From Clonostachys chloroleuca (Eukaryota; Ascomycota; Sordariomycetes; Hypocreales; Bionectriaceae): a DNA stretch of 64,000 bases. Positions within the stretch are counted from its first letter, which is position 1, and every line of letters begins with the position of its first letter. Shown here piece by piece: positions 12,201 to 25,900 of this stretch. The position numbers and the translations under genes are program-made. The notes under the pieces were generated by a model. It was given only the letters and a program-made list of their open reading frames with translations, ran no database searches and was not told the origin of the DNA. Location: contig JBANAY010000001.1 of assembly GCA_037952775.1 (NCBI GenBank), positions 4,340,001 through 4,404,000 on the forward strand, in the 5' to 3' direction.

Positions 12201-14460
12201 AGGCTAAGGCTGCTAAATTAGCCCCTAGAACTATCTCAGGGCGAATTTTAGTACTTTTAGGCTCTAAGATATATCAGATCTATATCCTACAGAAGAGGCT
12301 AGTTACTAAGACCTCTTATCTAAGGATTTTAGAGGATATAGGCCCTATAAAATAGGGCTTACAACTGTAAAACCCGCCTCTCTTAAGACCTTTAGAAGGG
12401 GAAATAGAGGAAATAGAGTATATAAAAGAGACTCAAGAGCCGCTAGAGCCGCTACAACAGCTGCCACAGGAGCCGCTACAACAGCCGCTACAGGAGCCAC
12501 AGGAGCCACTACAACAGCCGCTACAGGAGCCACAGGAGCCGCTACAACAGCCGCTACAGGAGCCGCTAGAGCCACTACAACAGCCCCTCCAAGAGCCCGA
12601 AATACCGCTGGCTACAGTACCTGCTTCAGAGCCTCAAGAGCCTAAAGCCCCTAAAGCTACAGGGCCTTTAGAGCTCGAAACCCCGCCAGCTACAGCACAC
12701 CAACCTAGTAAGCCAAGGCCTAATATAGAGCCTATAGGTGATCTAATGGACCTATCTAACTGGGCACAGGCAACCGCTATAGTATACTAAGCAAGCGCTA
12801 TAATATACACTAAAGCCCGGCTCTCACTAGAGCCTAACAGCTGGAAAGAGGTGCTGCAGCTGCCACTAAAAGAGAAAGAGCCCTGGCTACAGGCTATCTT
12901 TAGTAAGCTTGAGCAGCTAATACACACTAGAACCTTCGCCTTTATAGCACTAAAAGACCTACCTAAGGGCTATAGAGCCCTAAGCTGTAGGCAGGTACTA
13001 AAGCTGAAACTTAACCCCTATAATAAGCTGCTGAAATACAAGGCTAGGCTTGTTATTAGAGGGTTCTTACAGGTAGAAGGCCTAGATTATAGCAAGACTT
13101 TCGCTTCTATAGCTATCCCTCCAACCTAGCGGCTACTATTAGCTCTAGCAGCTATCTATAGCTATAATATTGAACAGATTAACTTTATAGGGGCCTTTTT
13201 AAATAGTAAACTCACTAAAAGGCTCTATATAAAGCTCCCTGAAGGCCTGAAGGAACTGCTGAAGGAAAGCCCTGAATTACTCGCTATAGCGAAGTCTCAA
13301 GGCTATAACCCTTCTGAAGAGCAGATTATCCTACTGCTAAAAGCCCTGTACGGCCTGAAGCAATCCCCTAGAGAGTGGTAAGAGGCACTAAAGGCCCTAC
13401 TAAAGTCTCTAGGCTTCAGCCCCCTAATCTCCGACCCGGCGGTCTTCTATAACGCTAAAAAGGCTACTTTTATAATGACCTATATAGATAACTGCCTTAT
13501 AATAGGCCCTGAAATTAGCTATATTAATAAGCTAAAGAAGGAAATTTATAGGGTTTACCCTATAGAAGATAAGGGGCCAGCAGCCTTCTTCTTAGGGGTT
13601 CAAATTCACCGAGATAGGTCTAAAAAGACCCTATATCTCTCTCAACCTCAGTATATCAAACAGGCGTTACAGGCCTTTAAGATCACTGAAGAAAAGCCTC
13701 TGTTAGTACCTCTACAGCCTAATCTTACAAGGCTTACAGCGGAAGCTATAGAAGCTATAGACCTCTGTAACCCCCTGGAACACAGGCTATTCCAGCAGAT
13801 TATAGGGACTTTAATATACCTAATGCTTTAAACTAGGCCTAATATAGCCTTTTCAGTACAGTGGCTAGCCCAGGCTATATATAAGCCCTATAAAATTCAC
13901 CTTAAGGCTGCTAAAAAGCTTCTACAGTACCTGAAAGGTACTAAAAGCCTAGCTATAGCCTATTCACTAAATAAGCCCCTAGAAGGCTATTGTAATAGTG
14001 ATTTTACAGGGGATAAATCCACTAGCAAATCTACCTACAGGTATCTCTTTAAGCTAGCTAGAGGCCCTATCAGCTAGAAAGCTAAGAAAGCAACCACTAT
14101 AGCTCTCTCCACTATAGAAGCTGAAGCAGATAGCCTTACAGAGGCTCTCAGAGAGCTACAGTAGCTAACAGGGCTCTATAAAGAGCTAAACCAGCCTCTA
14201 AAAACCCCTGTAACTATCTACTGTGATAACCAGGGCTATATAGCTACTAGTAATAACCCTACCCTATACGCTAGAACTAAGCATACACTGCTGAAGTTCC
14301 ACTATAACAGGGTTCAAATTACAGAGGGTTTAGCAAGCCTTAGCTACCTGGAAACTAAGGCTATACCCGCTGATAGGCTAACTAAACCACTAACCGCACC
14401 TCTTCAACAGGCCTTTAGAGAGCTACTAGGCCTGAAAGAGTACTATAAGGATCTAACCTA
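9290..14460 (+). pseudogene. copia gag-pol polyprotein, RIP-interrupted
   Basis: One forward frame runs nearly the whole internal region with sporadic stops. A gag-like, Gln-rich and then Lys-rich part lies at about 9,290-10,510. A protease remnant around NTGS (from DTGS) is near 10,640. The integrase catalytic core is at about 11,640-12,050. A Pro-Leu-Gln-Glu repeat linker is at about 12,400-12,620. The reverse transcriptase runs about 12,840-13,830, with blocks such as 'ARLVIRGFLQVEGLDY' and 'LYGLKQSPREW'. RNase H is at about 13,840-14,400. Most stops sit where Trp or Gln is expected, which is the RIP pattern. Two stop-free pieces (12,851-13,129 and 13,475-13,831) could be miscalled as genes and are fragments of this polyprotein. 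Confidence 0.88.
12425..12600 (+). repeat. imperfect minisatellite coding a Pro-Leu-Gln-Glu linker
   Basis: Variable units built from GAGCCGCTACAACAGCCGCT-type sequence repeat about five times. They encode E-P-L-Q-Q-P-L-Q motifs between the integrase and reverse transcriptase parts of the copia polyprotein. Read on the other strand the same DNA gives an Ala/Val-rich frame, which is a shadow. Confidence 0.75.
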
Positions 14461-14480
14461 GTTATTTCCTTCAGAAGGGG

Positions 14481-15249
14481 TGTTAAGATTTACCCTATAA
14501 ACTATAGGGTAGATCAAGATTATCCTATATTAATTAATTAAATGATATATAATTAGTATAGGGTAAGGGGGAATAAAATAACTAACTTAGGGCTCTCCAA
14601 AGCTGGAAGCCCTCTGAAGCTACTGGCCTAACCTACTGTAGCTGCCTGTTGGGGCAATTGCGTTAGCGGTCACAACCGCTGTAACGGCCGCTGTAGCGTC
14701 CGTGCTAGCGATCCTGTATTGCGCTGAAGCAGCTGTATTAGCGGACTTCATATCCGCTGCAGCGCTTGCATTAGCGGACCTCGTGTCCGCTGTACGAGAA
14801 CCTTAGTACTTAGTTTAGTGAACCTCATAACCACTATAGCAGCTGCATTAGCGGACTTCGTATCCGCTGTAACATCTGTATTAGCGGTCTCGTATCCCTC
14901 TGTATGAGAACCTTATAGCGGTTACGAGCCTGTATTACAGAAGGCAACGTATTATCTTCAGGGCTCTTACAGCCTGGAAACACCTATAAGTATAGGGCTT
15001 CCTCCCTGCTAGATAGAGATTCTATAAGTTACTAATATACTCTTTTATCTACCCTACAGTCTATCTTTCTTAGCTACCCTGTAGCTGATAAAGCTTTATT
15101 TTCTCTTATAGAGCCCGTACCTTCTACTATGCCTTTTCGAACGATCCTTCTCTAGTATTTCAAAGCCTACCCTATAGGCTTTATCTACCCTAGACCTAGC
15201 TTACCCTACAGCTAGTCTACCCTATACTAGAGACCTTAACCTTTCAAAA
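14481..15249 (+). repeat. copia 3' LTR
   Basis: 769 bp, starting TGTTAAGATTT directly after the AGAAGGGG polypurine tract and ending TTTCAAAA. It is the better preserved LTR, with more CpG and CpA kept than the 5' copy. Confidence 0.9.
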
Positions 15250-15297
15250 GTTATAAAAACTGGTCTTAAGGATAAAACTAATAGGGAGGGAGTAATA

Positions 15298-15671
15298 TAT
15301 TATAAATAAAGTATATACTTACTATATTATATAGTATACCCTACTTTTCTTACTAATAAGAGATAGATTACTCTGGATTATCTATAAGCCTAAGTAATCC
15401 TCTACTAACTTACTCTGGATTACTAGTAAGCTATTATAAGCCCCTAGTATATATATATATTTATTTTACTAAATAGAATACTCTTTCAGATAGTTATTAA
15501 TAATATTATCTATATATCTATTATTACTAGCTCTATAATACTTATATATTAATAGTAACTTATATTATATAGCCTAAGACAATCTAATTATACTACTCAG
15601 AATAATACTCTAATTAGTTTAACCCTGACCTACCCTAGACCCCGTCCAGTGTAAGTCAACTAACTATTATA
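15298..15671 (+). repeat. gypsy A 3' LTR
   Basis: 374 bp, starting TATTATAAATAAAG after a GGGAGGGAG polypurine tract and ending ACTATTATA. It joins directly to the copia LTR fragment at 15,672, so gypsy A appears to have inserted into that LTR. The left part of that LTR is not in the window. Confidence 0.8.
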
Positions 15672-16002
15672 TAAAGCCACTGGCCCAACCTACTGTAGCT
15701 GCCCGTTGGGGCAATTACATTAGCAGTTATAACCGCTATAATAGCTGCTGTAGTATCCGTACTAGCGATCCTGTATTATACTGAAGTAGCTGTATTAGCA
15801 GACTTTATATCCGCTATAGTACTTATATTAGCAGACCTTATATCTACTATATAAGAACCTTAGTACTTAGTTTAGTAAACTTTATAACTACTATAATAGC
15901 TGTATTAGCAGACTTTATATCTACTATAGTATCTGTATTAGCAGTCTTATATCCCTCTATATAAGAACCTTATAGCGGTTACGAGCCCGTATTATAGAAG
16001 GC
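15672..16002 (+). repeat. left part of an older copia LTR
   Basis: It matches roughly 8,495-8,830 of the copia 5' LTR but lacks the first ~130 bp. It ends in AAGGC, the left copy of the target duplication of element X. The LTR resumes at 29,385 with AATATATTATC, exactly where the complete copia LTR continues, so X split this LTR. Confidence 0.85.
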
Positions 16003-16231
16003 TGTCATGCTACGAACAGGGGCTGTACGGAGCCCCCTATAAAAGGGCTGGAAACAGCTAACAGATAGAAGAGAAGATAAGCCTTAAGAATTATATTATC
16101 TCGCACACAAGTGAAGGTATCGTGATCATAGGCTTCAACCACAACCCGTCATAACCCGGCTACCCTGTAGCTAATAATCCAGAACCTATTAATAACGCCC
16201 AGGCTGGTTGCAGCCAGTTTTAAGTGTAACA
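16003..16231 (+). repeat. element X 5' LTR
   Basis: 229 bp starting TGTCATGCTACGAAC and ending GTGTAACA. It contains the less mutated stretch GGGGCTGTACGGAGCCCCC (a stem-loop) near 16,019-16,037. Confidence 0.85.
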
Positions 16232-16599
16232 GGTAGTAGTAATTCTCTGTTATCATAAGACCTCAAATACTTAATTCAGCAGCCTAAGAGAGGATAATAA
16301 AAGAAAAATCCCAGCTAAATACTGGCTGGAGCTAGTTCGAGAAATAATTACCTCAGTATATCTGATATTGAATATATATACTGAGTTTCTAACTTCCTTG
16401 AAAATAACCTGAACTTTATATTGTAAGGCAGGTTATTATAAATAATAACTATAGCCTGATTAATTAAGACTTTTATTAAATAAATTAACTCTAAATATCT
16501 ATTTTTTCAGCTGCTAAAAGAGCGGAATATTAAAGCTCTAATCTATTAGAACTTAATTAACTAATATATAGTTAGAGCTGTTTAGAACTCTATAAAATA

Positions 16600-19500
16600 T
16601 ATTATTTTAAAAGCCTAGGGACTAGGAATTATACTAGTAAGCAGACTAACTTTACTATATTCTAGAGACTTAGGAGTAGAGTTAGCAGAAGATAAGACCT
16701 TAAGGGAATAAACTAAAGTAGATATAGATAAAGACTCTGAAAATACCCCTATTATATCCTTAACTATATAAAAGCAGAGGACTCTAGTTAAGATATAGCT
16801 AGGCCCGGAATATCTTATATAATTATAAGGGCAGCCCCTGCTAGTAGAACTTATTCCTAGGTACTTCTAGATATATATACTAGGAAGAGAAAAGCTAGAT
16901 AGTTCTGAGTTATTACTAAATAATAGCTAAATATAGGAATAAGGATCTCTCTCCCTAAATCCTATAGTTAGCTCTAATAAGAGTTCGGACTTAATAGGAA
17001 TAATATAGAGAAGAGATACCCTAACTTAATACTCTATTCTAATAATATCTGAAGACCTGCTATTAGGGAAGAGTAAGGAACTACTCTTTCTAGAGCTAAA
17101 GTTCGCCCTAAGAATAGCTAATCTAGGGATAGTTATAGAGGAAGTTAGAAATAATTATACTATTCTGATAAATAAAATAACTAAGGGCCTCTAGAGGAAT
17201 TTAGATATTCTTATAGAGATAAGAGTAATAACTATTATCTTACTTAAGTAGATACTTATCTAACTAATTATATTAAATAGTAACTAAATTATACTAGTAG
17301 TATCTACCTCTAGGGGTAATCTAGCTTAGCTAGAAAAACTAATATCTATATAGTTAGATAACCTAATTTAATTTAAGAATAGTAAGACTAGTTATAGTTA
17401 GACTAAGGCTGAGCAGATCTAGGATAATTAAGGAAAAGAAACTATAGCTGCTATCCCTCAGACTGCTAATTCAGATATAGGAGGAGCTATCCTAGTAGTA
17501 CTAGGGATTAATATAAACTCAGTATAGTTAAAGGATACTATATCTATAGAGTAGAATAACCCTACTTAGAATATATCTAATATACTAGGGTATAATTAAG
17601 TAAGAGTTATCTAGCTAGAGCAGAACTAAGGATAGTTAAAACTAATCTTAAACTAGTAAGAAATAGTTAAGACCCTGTAAGAAGTATATATATCTAAGTA
17701 GAAATTAACTAATATTAATATCTTCTAGCTAGATATAAGTAAGGAAATAACTAGTAATAATAAAGTCTTTACTAATAGACCCTAGCTCAGGTTTACTAAT
17801 ATCTCTATATAGCTAAATATAGTAAAGAATATTATAGTATTAGATAGCTAGAAGAGAGCTAAATATATTAGGATAAATCTATAGTAGCTATTTTAAGGAA
17901 AAGTATTAGCTTAGTAATAGTAGGAGTTAGATATAATTAAGAAGCTATTAGCTAGATTATCTTTTAAATAGTAGGAAATAGTACTAAAAAGGTAATTTAG
18001 TATATAATCTACTAAAGCTTTAAAGAAACTAGTACTAGTAATATTCTCTAAGGAAGATCTATATAAAGATTACTTATTATATAATTATATAGCTAAAGTA
18101 TTCTACTAGTTAGCTATATATAGAGAAATAAGTATACTTTAGTAGCTGCTAAAAGTATATAATACTCTTGATCTAAAGTTAAAGATAATATATATAGAAC
18201 CTTCTATAAATAATATAAAGGCTAATTAGTTAAATAAAGTAGAACTTAGGAGATAAGATATATTAGACCTCCTGAAAGTAACTAGACTATAATAGTATTA
18301 TAAAATAATAGATCTTACCAGTCTAGATATAAATACTACCTACTTCCCCTAGGGAGAGTCTAAGACTAATAGTAAGGCTAAGGATAGCTACTTCTCTAAT
18401 TAAGACTAAAGGGATAGTTATAGTAATAGGGGATACCAGCTATATAGTAGATAGTATTAAGACTATAATTAGTCTTTATAATATAAGAACTAGAGTCCCC
18501 CTCTATATAATAGTAGGGACTAATAAGAAAAAAGAAGAAACTATAAGGTCTCTTTTAGAAGAAAACTAAAATTCTAGTAGAAGTAATTTATATACTAATA
18601 ATACAGATTATAAGAAAGTAGCTAATTTAAGAGTAAAGCTTAACTCAGGGTTAATAACTCTAACTTTAATAATAAAGAAAGAGAGCTAAAGGATAAAAGC
18701 TATACCTTTATTAAAGAATTCTCTGAGGAGGAAGATAAAGAAGCTTTAGAAGAGGAAATATTAAGTTTTACAGACTGCTAGGAGATAGTAGCCTATATCT
18801 AGGAATAAGCTAGACCTCTAATATTACCTAAGAAATAAGCTTATATATAAATTATACTATAGCTAGAGCAGGTAATTAAAGCTAGTCTATATCTAGATAT
18901 ATCTGAAGAATTAGAGAAGAAGGTATATATATATCTTAAGATCCCTTTAAAGTTTAATAATAAAAGTAACTCCTATAAAGTATATATTAATACTAGTATC
19001 TTAATTATCTTAGTTAATAAGGGATAGCTTAAGAAGTATAATAGGAATATATACTATTATAGCTAACCTTTAAAGTAAGTAACTAGAGTTAACTTAAACT
19101 TCTCTATCTTAGAAGTAGTAATATTTAACTTCTATATACCTGGTATTATAGTAGGAGTAGAAATATATACCTATTTTATAATTACTACTAATATTATAAT
19201 AGAACTAGGCTTAAAATTACTACTAGGGACTTACTTCCTATATAACTATAGTATAAGAGTAGACTTTATTAATCTAAGTATAGTCTTTAGATCAGTATAT
19301 AGTATAAAGATATAAGGTAGTATATTCTAGCTAAGACTAAGGAAAGTAGTCTATAATATCTAAGTATAGTAGAATACTAAGCTGTAACTAGATAAGAAAG
19401 TACTAATTATAGTAAAATAGAGCTCCTTACTATTAGAAGTTAAAGCAAAAGTATACTATTTTATATTAAACTATAAGTCTGTATTTGATACTATAATAGA
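16600..19500 (+). pseudogene. element X left ORF: gag-like region with retropepsin domain, RIP-degraded
   Basis: The forward frame is full of RIP stops. At about 18,950-19,330 it reads as an aspartic protease of retroviral type. An N-T-S-I remnant stands where D-T-G-S is expected. A hydrophobic strand pattern follows, with a terminal 'LLLGTYFL' corresponding to the usual L-L-G-x-D-F/W-L motif. Upstream (about 17,000-18,650) the frame is charged and looks like a capsid/nucleocapsid region, but I cannot place it in a family. It is cut at 19,512 by the gypsy B insertion. Confidence 0.5.
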
Positions 19501-19512
19501 TATAAATAGTAT

Positions 19513-19887
19513 TATTACGAACAAAGGCCACCTTTGGGCTACAGGAAGTTATATATAAGGAGGATAGTATTAACCTACCTTAGTAATTAATAAAGGCGAC
19601 TTTACTTTAAATAAGTAAAGTCTTAAGTAAAGACTGTTATAAATACTCCAGTAAATATACCAGTATATATATATATTTATTTCTATAGCTTAGGTACTCT
19701 TTTAGATAGTTATTAATAATATTATCTATATATCTATTATTACTAGCTCTATAATACTTATATATTAATAGTAACTTATATTATACAGCCTAAAATAACC
19801 TGATTATACTACTTAGAATAATACTCTAATTAGTTTAATCCTAACCTATCCTAGACCCTGTCCAGTATAAGTTAACTAACTGTTATA
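19513..19887 (+). repeat. gypsy B 5' LTR
   Basis: 375 bp, starting TATTACGAACAAAGG and ending CTGTTATA. It shares its 3' two thirds with the gypsy A LTRs. The first ~150 bp is a different subtype from gypsy A and matches only the copy at 26,658. Confidence 0.85.
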
Positions 19888-19979
19888 TATTAATAACTCT
19901 TATTCAGCTGATTATCTTATCTTAATTACTATATAATAATAAAGAAGATATTATAACTACTATAGTACTCTAAGCCTAG

Positions 19980-22900
19980 TAATAGTATACTCCTACTACT
20001 AATAATAACCTACCTGCTCTAACTATTAAGGATAATACTATAGATAAGGATAGTAATAACAGCAGTAAAGATAATAATAATTATACTGAGGAAATATAGC
20101 TCTTATAAGACTAAGTTAACTAGCTTAATATATATCTTACAGATACCTACTAGGAGTTAGCTAATATAATAAACCTTATAGTATAGTAAGCTGCTATAAA
20201 TACTAACCTCTATACTCAGACTATAACTATAGTTTAAGGAAGAGAGCTAGAATAACTACTTAAGCTACTACTACCTAAGATATTTAATAGAATCTAAGAT
20301 AAACTCTAGGGATTTATAATTTAACTCTAAGTATACTTTAATTACTTTCTAGTTATACTTAATACTAGTAAGAGGAAGGTTATATATACTTACTTATAAC
20401 TTAAGGGAGTTATACTTAACTAGTTTAAGTCTATTATAAGGGAATACCTTAGCAGATAAAGAAGCTAATAAATTATTAATATTATAATAAGTTTTAATTA
20501 CTTTATAGAAGTTCTTAAGTAAACCTTCAGTATATAAGATAAGAAGTATAAAGCAGAATATAAGATTAATATACTTATATAGAAAGGATTATATTTAACC
20601 TTTAGTACTTACTACCTCCAGCTACTAGCTAAGACTGGATAGGATAAAAAATATACTATATCTTACTACTTTAACTGACTTAAGAAGGAAGTTTAAGAAG
20701 AACTATATAAAGAAGATAAGCTAAAAAGTATTTATAAATATATAACTATAGCTATAAGAATTAATAATTAGTAATATTATTAGTAAACCTGTAATAGGAA
20801 AATAACCTATTTTACTAATACTGGAAAGCTATAATAGCAGTATACTATAGCCTCTAGGATATATATAGAACCTATAGAGCTAGGAGCTATAGAGAAATAT
20901 AAATACTATAACTATAATAAGGTTAGATATATTTTACTCTAATATTTAGAACCTAAGAAAGATAAGAAGAAAGGTTAGAAACCTGCTAAGGATAGTAAGA
21001 AGTAATTAGAAGTAATTAGGAAAACTAATACTAAAGTTTTAAGAATAATATATAAGATTAACTAAGGAGAAACTCTTATAATTATTATAATCCCTAAGTA
21101 CCCTCTAAGAGATATACTTATTTTCTAAGAAGTATTAGAACCTGAGGAATATATAAAACTCAGTATAGTTAGGAAATAATAAGAAGAAATCTAATAGATT
21201 TTCTAAGAGCTTAAGGAAAAGCTTAAATAAAAGGAACTAGTCCTAGGATTTAGACTATCTACTAAATATAAATATATATTCTATTATACTAATAGAGTTA
21301 TTCTATAAAATTCTATTAAAAAAGAATAATACTAGCAGATAAGGATAGAAATTAAAGCTAAATATAGTAAACTTTATATATACTATTAAGAGAAGATATA
21401 GGAATAATATCCAGATATATTAGAAGAACTAGTTATTTTTAGAAATAATACTATTAGTACTATATAGCTCAGTAATAGTATATATAAGATACTGATCTAT
21501 ATAAAGATAATATAAATATATAACTATTCTCTGAAATTATAGATAACCTACTATAATAATTAGTACTAAGTATATTAAATAGAGAAAGCTAAAAATAATT
21601 TCTTTTTATATTCTAATAGGAGAATATCTAATAAATATACTATAGAATAGATATAATAATTTATATACTAATAATAAGATATAAAATAATATACTATCTT
21701 TAAGGAAGATCTAGAAGAATACCCTAAGGAATATACCTATAGCGAACTACTAGCAGAATTATATACTGAACTAAGGTATAAGGTTTATAAGAAGACTAAA
21801 ATTAAATTATAGTATAAGAATAAGGACCTTAAAGATTAAGTAATAGCTGAATATAATAGTTAAATTAAATAATACTATAACTAGAAGTATAGGAACTATC
21901 TAGAAGTTAAAATAATAGTACTAGAACTAGCTAAATATAGTAATAATAATATAAACCCTACTAAAATATACCTATAGTAATACTAACTATAGGAAGAAGA
22001 AATAAGATAATACTATAAATAAGGTATACTATCTCTAATAGATAGTAGAGAAAGTAGTAATATAGAGGAATAAGAAATTACCTCTACTAATAAAAAAGAA
22101 TAGAATAAAGCTTACTCTAATAATAGGATACCTATAATAACTAGTAAATTAAATAATTAGAAAAAGAAATATAAATAATTTATCCTTAGTTCTATAGATA
22201 AACTAAGAACCCTTATAGATATTCTGAAATAGATACTTAAGAATAAAGAAGAATAAGAACAGCTTAAATAATAAGTTAATCAGGTAAAAAATAATATAAA
22301 CTATCTATAATAGGGCTATAGTATAGTAAAATAATATTAAATTAGAAGACCCTAGGAGCTATAGAGAGAGGAAATTTAATTAATATTATTATAGATATTA
22401 AGATTAAGAGATATAAGCTTATAGTATAGATAGACTATAGAGTATTATATAATTATATCTTACTAGTAGTAATTAACTAACTCTGCTTACTATAGAGGAT
22501 AAAGGAAAAGTCCTATAATATTATAACTCCGGATAGAATATTATTTAAGTATAATAATAGAATTATTAACTCTAAGACTAATTACTTTATAATTAAAATC
22601 TAAGGGAAAGAATTTAATATTATATATAATCTAGTACTATTAAATTCCTATAATATTATATTAGGATTACTAAAGCTATAAGATATAAACCTACTAATAG
22701 ACTAGTTTACTAGCTATATAGAGTAGAAAGATACTCTTATAAACCTATATTAGGATTAATAGAAATCAGAATTTTATTAGATATTAGGGAAATATAATAA
22801 TTCCTTAATAACTAAAGGTACTACTATAAAAAACTAAAATAATAACTTATAATAATAAGTAGATATAGTAGTTATAGTCTTAATAGTACTATAACCTAGT

Positions 22901-25900
22901 ATACTAAAAAATCTATTCTACTAAGAATTATAATAAATAAAATAAATCTTAAGCTAGATATAAAAATTAGAATAATCCCTAGAAATAGATTTTATTAATT
23001 AGATATATATAATAAATTAATAAAAATATAACTATAATATTAAGTTTAATCTATAGTATAAATAGGTAAGAAAGAAATAACTATAAAAAGATAAAGAGGA
23101 ATACCTTAAAAAGGGAATCCGAGGGAATACTGGAAATATAATAAACTATTTAAAGAAACCCTAGAAACTGGATTATTATAGTACAGCTAATAGGATTATA
23201 AAATCTCTATTATTAATAGAGGAGAACTAGCTTTCTATAAACTCTATAATCTTATAGAACCTTAGTTATAAATACTCTGTAAATATATTAATAATATATT
23301 AGTAAAAGGCTATATATAGTTATTAACTTTATCTATAGGATACTCTGTAATATTTATACCTAAGAAAAATAGTAAACTCTGTTTAGTTATTAACTATTAC
23401 TAGCTAAATAAGATTATATATAAGGATAGGATACTCTTACTACTAATTATAGAACTTAGAGATTAGTTACAGGGTAAATAGTAGTTTACTATATTAGATC
23501 TGAAGGGAGCTTATAACTTAATATAAATAAAAGAAGAAGATAAATAGAAAATAGTATTTAGAATAAAGTTTAGCTTATATAAGTATCTTATTATACCCTT
23601 TAGACTAATAAATATACCTATAATATTCTAATAAATAATTAATTAAGTACTCTAGAAGTATTTTAATATCTTTATAGTTATATATCTTAATAATATTTTA
23701 ATATTCTTAGATAATCTGGATATATATAAGGAATATATATATAAGGTTCTAAAGAAACTAGAAGATATAAATCTCTTAGTAGAACCTTAGAAAAATTAGT
23801 TTTATATTAAGGAAGTTAACTTCCTAGAATATACTATTTAACCTAATAAAATATAAATAGAAAAAAGTAAAATTACTATAGTTTCTAAATAGGAAGAACT
23901 AATAAATATTAAAGAAATATAAGCCTTTCTTAGATTTACTAATTATTACTAATAATTTATTAAAGACTATAGGAAGATTACTATACTCCTATATAATCTA
24001 ATAAAGAAAGAAAAAGAATTTTAATAGAATTTAAAATATTAGAATATATTTAATAATATTAAGAATTATATAACCTATAAACCTGTACTATAGATATTTA
24101 ATCTAAATAAGGAAGTAGAACTTAAAACTAATACTTTAGATTTTATAATTAGTATATAAATTAGCTAAAGGGATAATAAAGGGAGACTATACCCTGTAGT
24201 ATTCTACTTAAAGAAACTATATAGTATAGAACTTAACTACTCTATCTATAATAAGGAATTTATAGCTATTATATATATATTTAAAGAATTTAAATACTAC
24301 TATCTGGGAATATAATATAAGGTTAAGATATATACAGATTATAAAAATATTCAGTATTTTACTATAACTTAATAACTTAATAGAAGATAAATATATTATA
24401 CTGAATATTTATCTAAGTTTAACTATAAAATTATATATTAAAAAGGATCGGAAAACAGATAAGCTAATACTCTTAGCTATAAACCTGAGTATAAATAAAT
24501 AATTCTGAAAACTAATAAATAACTGTTTTTAATAAATAATAAAGGATATTTAGTATAATAAACTCTAGGTACTATACTAAAGGAAATAGTATATACTAAA
24601 ATACAGATAGAAGCTATACTAGATATAAAAATACTATAATAAAATATAAGAATAGTACTTATTAAAGAAATTTATAAGTACTTACTCTCAGGATATTAAG
24701 GAGTTAAGAAAATATTCAACCGGATAAGATAATATTATAATTACCCGGGTCTATAAAAAGATATATAAACTATAGTTTTAGAATATAATACTTATATATA
24801 AATTAAATCTATAAGATATAAACTATATAGAGAACTTAAACTAGTTTTAGTATTAGAATAACTATAGTAATTAATATCCTTTAACTATATTATTAAGTTA
24901 TTATTATTAATAGAACTTATAATAGGGGTATAGTATAATAGTATCTTAGTTATTATTAATAGACTTATAAAGTATAGATATTTTATTCTATATAAAGAAG
25001 TAAGTTCTATAGAAGACCTTATATACTAATTCCTATAATATATAGTTAGTTACTATAAATTATCTAAAGAGATAATCTCAGATAGAGGAATAACTTTTAC
25101 CTCTAAATTTTAGTAATTATTTATAGTATAAATAGGTACTAAGTATAAGCTTTTAATAGCTTACTATCCCTAGAGTAATAGATAAACAGAATATTTAAAC
25201 TAGATATTAGAATAATACCTATAAGTATATATTAATTATAAATAAGATAATTAGGTATAACTATTGCTTATAGCTCAGATTATATATAACAGTTTAGTAT
25301 AAGAATCTACCCAGCTTATGTCTATATATATAAACTATAGTTATAAACTAGAATTCCAGAACTAATAAATACTTAATAGATTAGATATATCTACTGCTAT
25401 ACTTATAAAAGAAATATTATATTTATTATATATAGAAATAAAAATAGAATTAGAATTTATCTAGAAAAGAATAAAAAAATACTATAATAAAATAAGATTA
25501 AAAGGACTAATCTTAAAGGAGAGAGATAAAGTCTACCTACTTTAAAAAAATATTATAATAATATAACTAAGTAATAAATTAGACTATAAAAAACTTAGAC
25601 TATTTAAAGTTAAATATAAAAAATCAGATACTAACTATAAACTCTTACTACTGGATATAATATATATCTACTTAGTTTTTTATATCTTATTATTTAAAAA
25701 AGTACTAGAAAATACTCTAGATTAAAACTATTTAATTAAGGTCTATAAAGAAGAATATAAGCTAGAAAAAATACTAAAAAAGGAAGTTAGAAATAGATAA
25801 ATATTCTACTTTATTAAATAGAAAGGGTATACTGATAATAATAATATATAGGAACCTGCTAAATATCTGGAGAACTGCTAGTAGTTTATCCGCTAGTTCT

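Larger units (their letters stand above)
8358..15254 (+). mobile_element. complete Ty1/copia retrotransposon inserted in gypsy A
   Basis: The two LTRs are each 769 bp (8,363-9,131 and 14,481-15,249). They are flanked by a perfect 5-bp target duplication GTTAT (8,358-8,362 and 15,250-15,254). The internal region 9,132-14,480 encodes, in order, gag, protease, integrase, reverse transcriptase and RNase H, which is the copia order. A polypurine tract AGAAGGGG immediately precedes the 3' LTR. It is much less mutated than the gypsy it landed in. Long stretches (12,722-13,129 and 13,475-13,831) are free of stops, yet scattered TAG and TAA codons kill the frame. It is therefore a younger insertion that was later exposed to RIP. 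Confidence 0.92.
1502..15671 (+). mobile_element. gypsy A: Ty3/gypsy chromovirus interrupted by a copia element
   Basis: The 5' LTR is 1,502-1,851 and lacks about the first 24 bp. The internal region is 1,852-8,362, interrupted by the copia insertion and one copy of its target duplication, and resumes at 15,255-15,297. The 3' LTR is 15,298-15,671. The internal order, read through RIP stops, is gag with zinc knuckle, protease, reverse transcriptase, RNase H, integrase and chromodomain, with a reverse-strand reading frame before the polypurine tract. Almost every Gln and Trp codon has become a stop. It is collinear with gypsy B over about 1,852-7,735 and 19,888-25,905, and diverges in the last part before the 3' LTR. 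Confidence 0.85.

Noticed and set aside
12345..12575. Ala/Val/Pro-rich minus-strand frame of 76 codons
   Set aside because: Antisense reading of the copia minisatellite, low complexity, no other support.
12851..13831. two short intact-looking forward genes
   Set aside because: Both are stop-free stretches of the copia polyprotein (reverse transcriptase region), separated by RIP stops.
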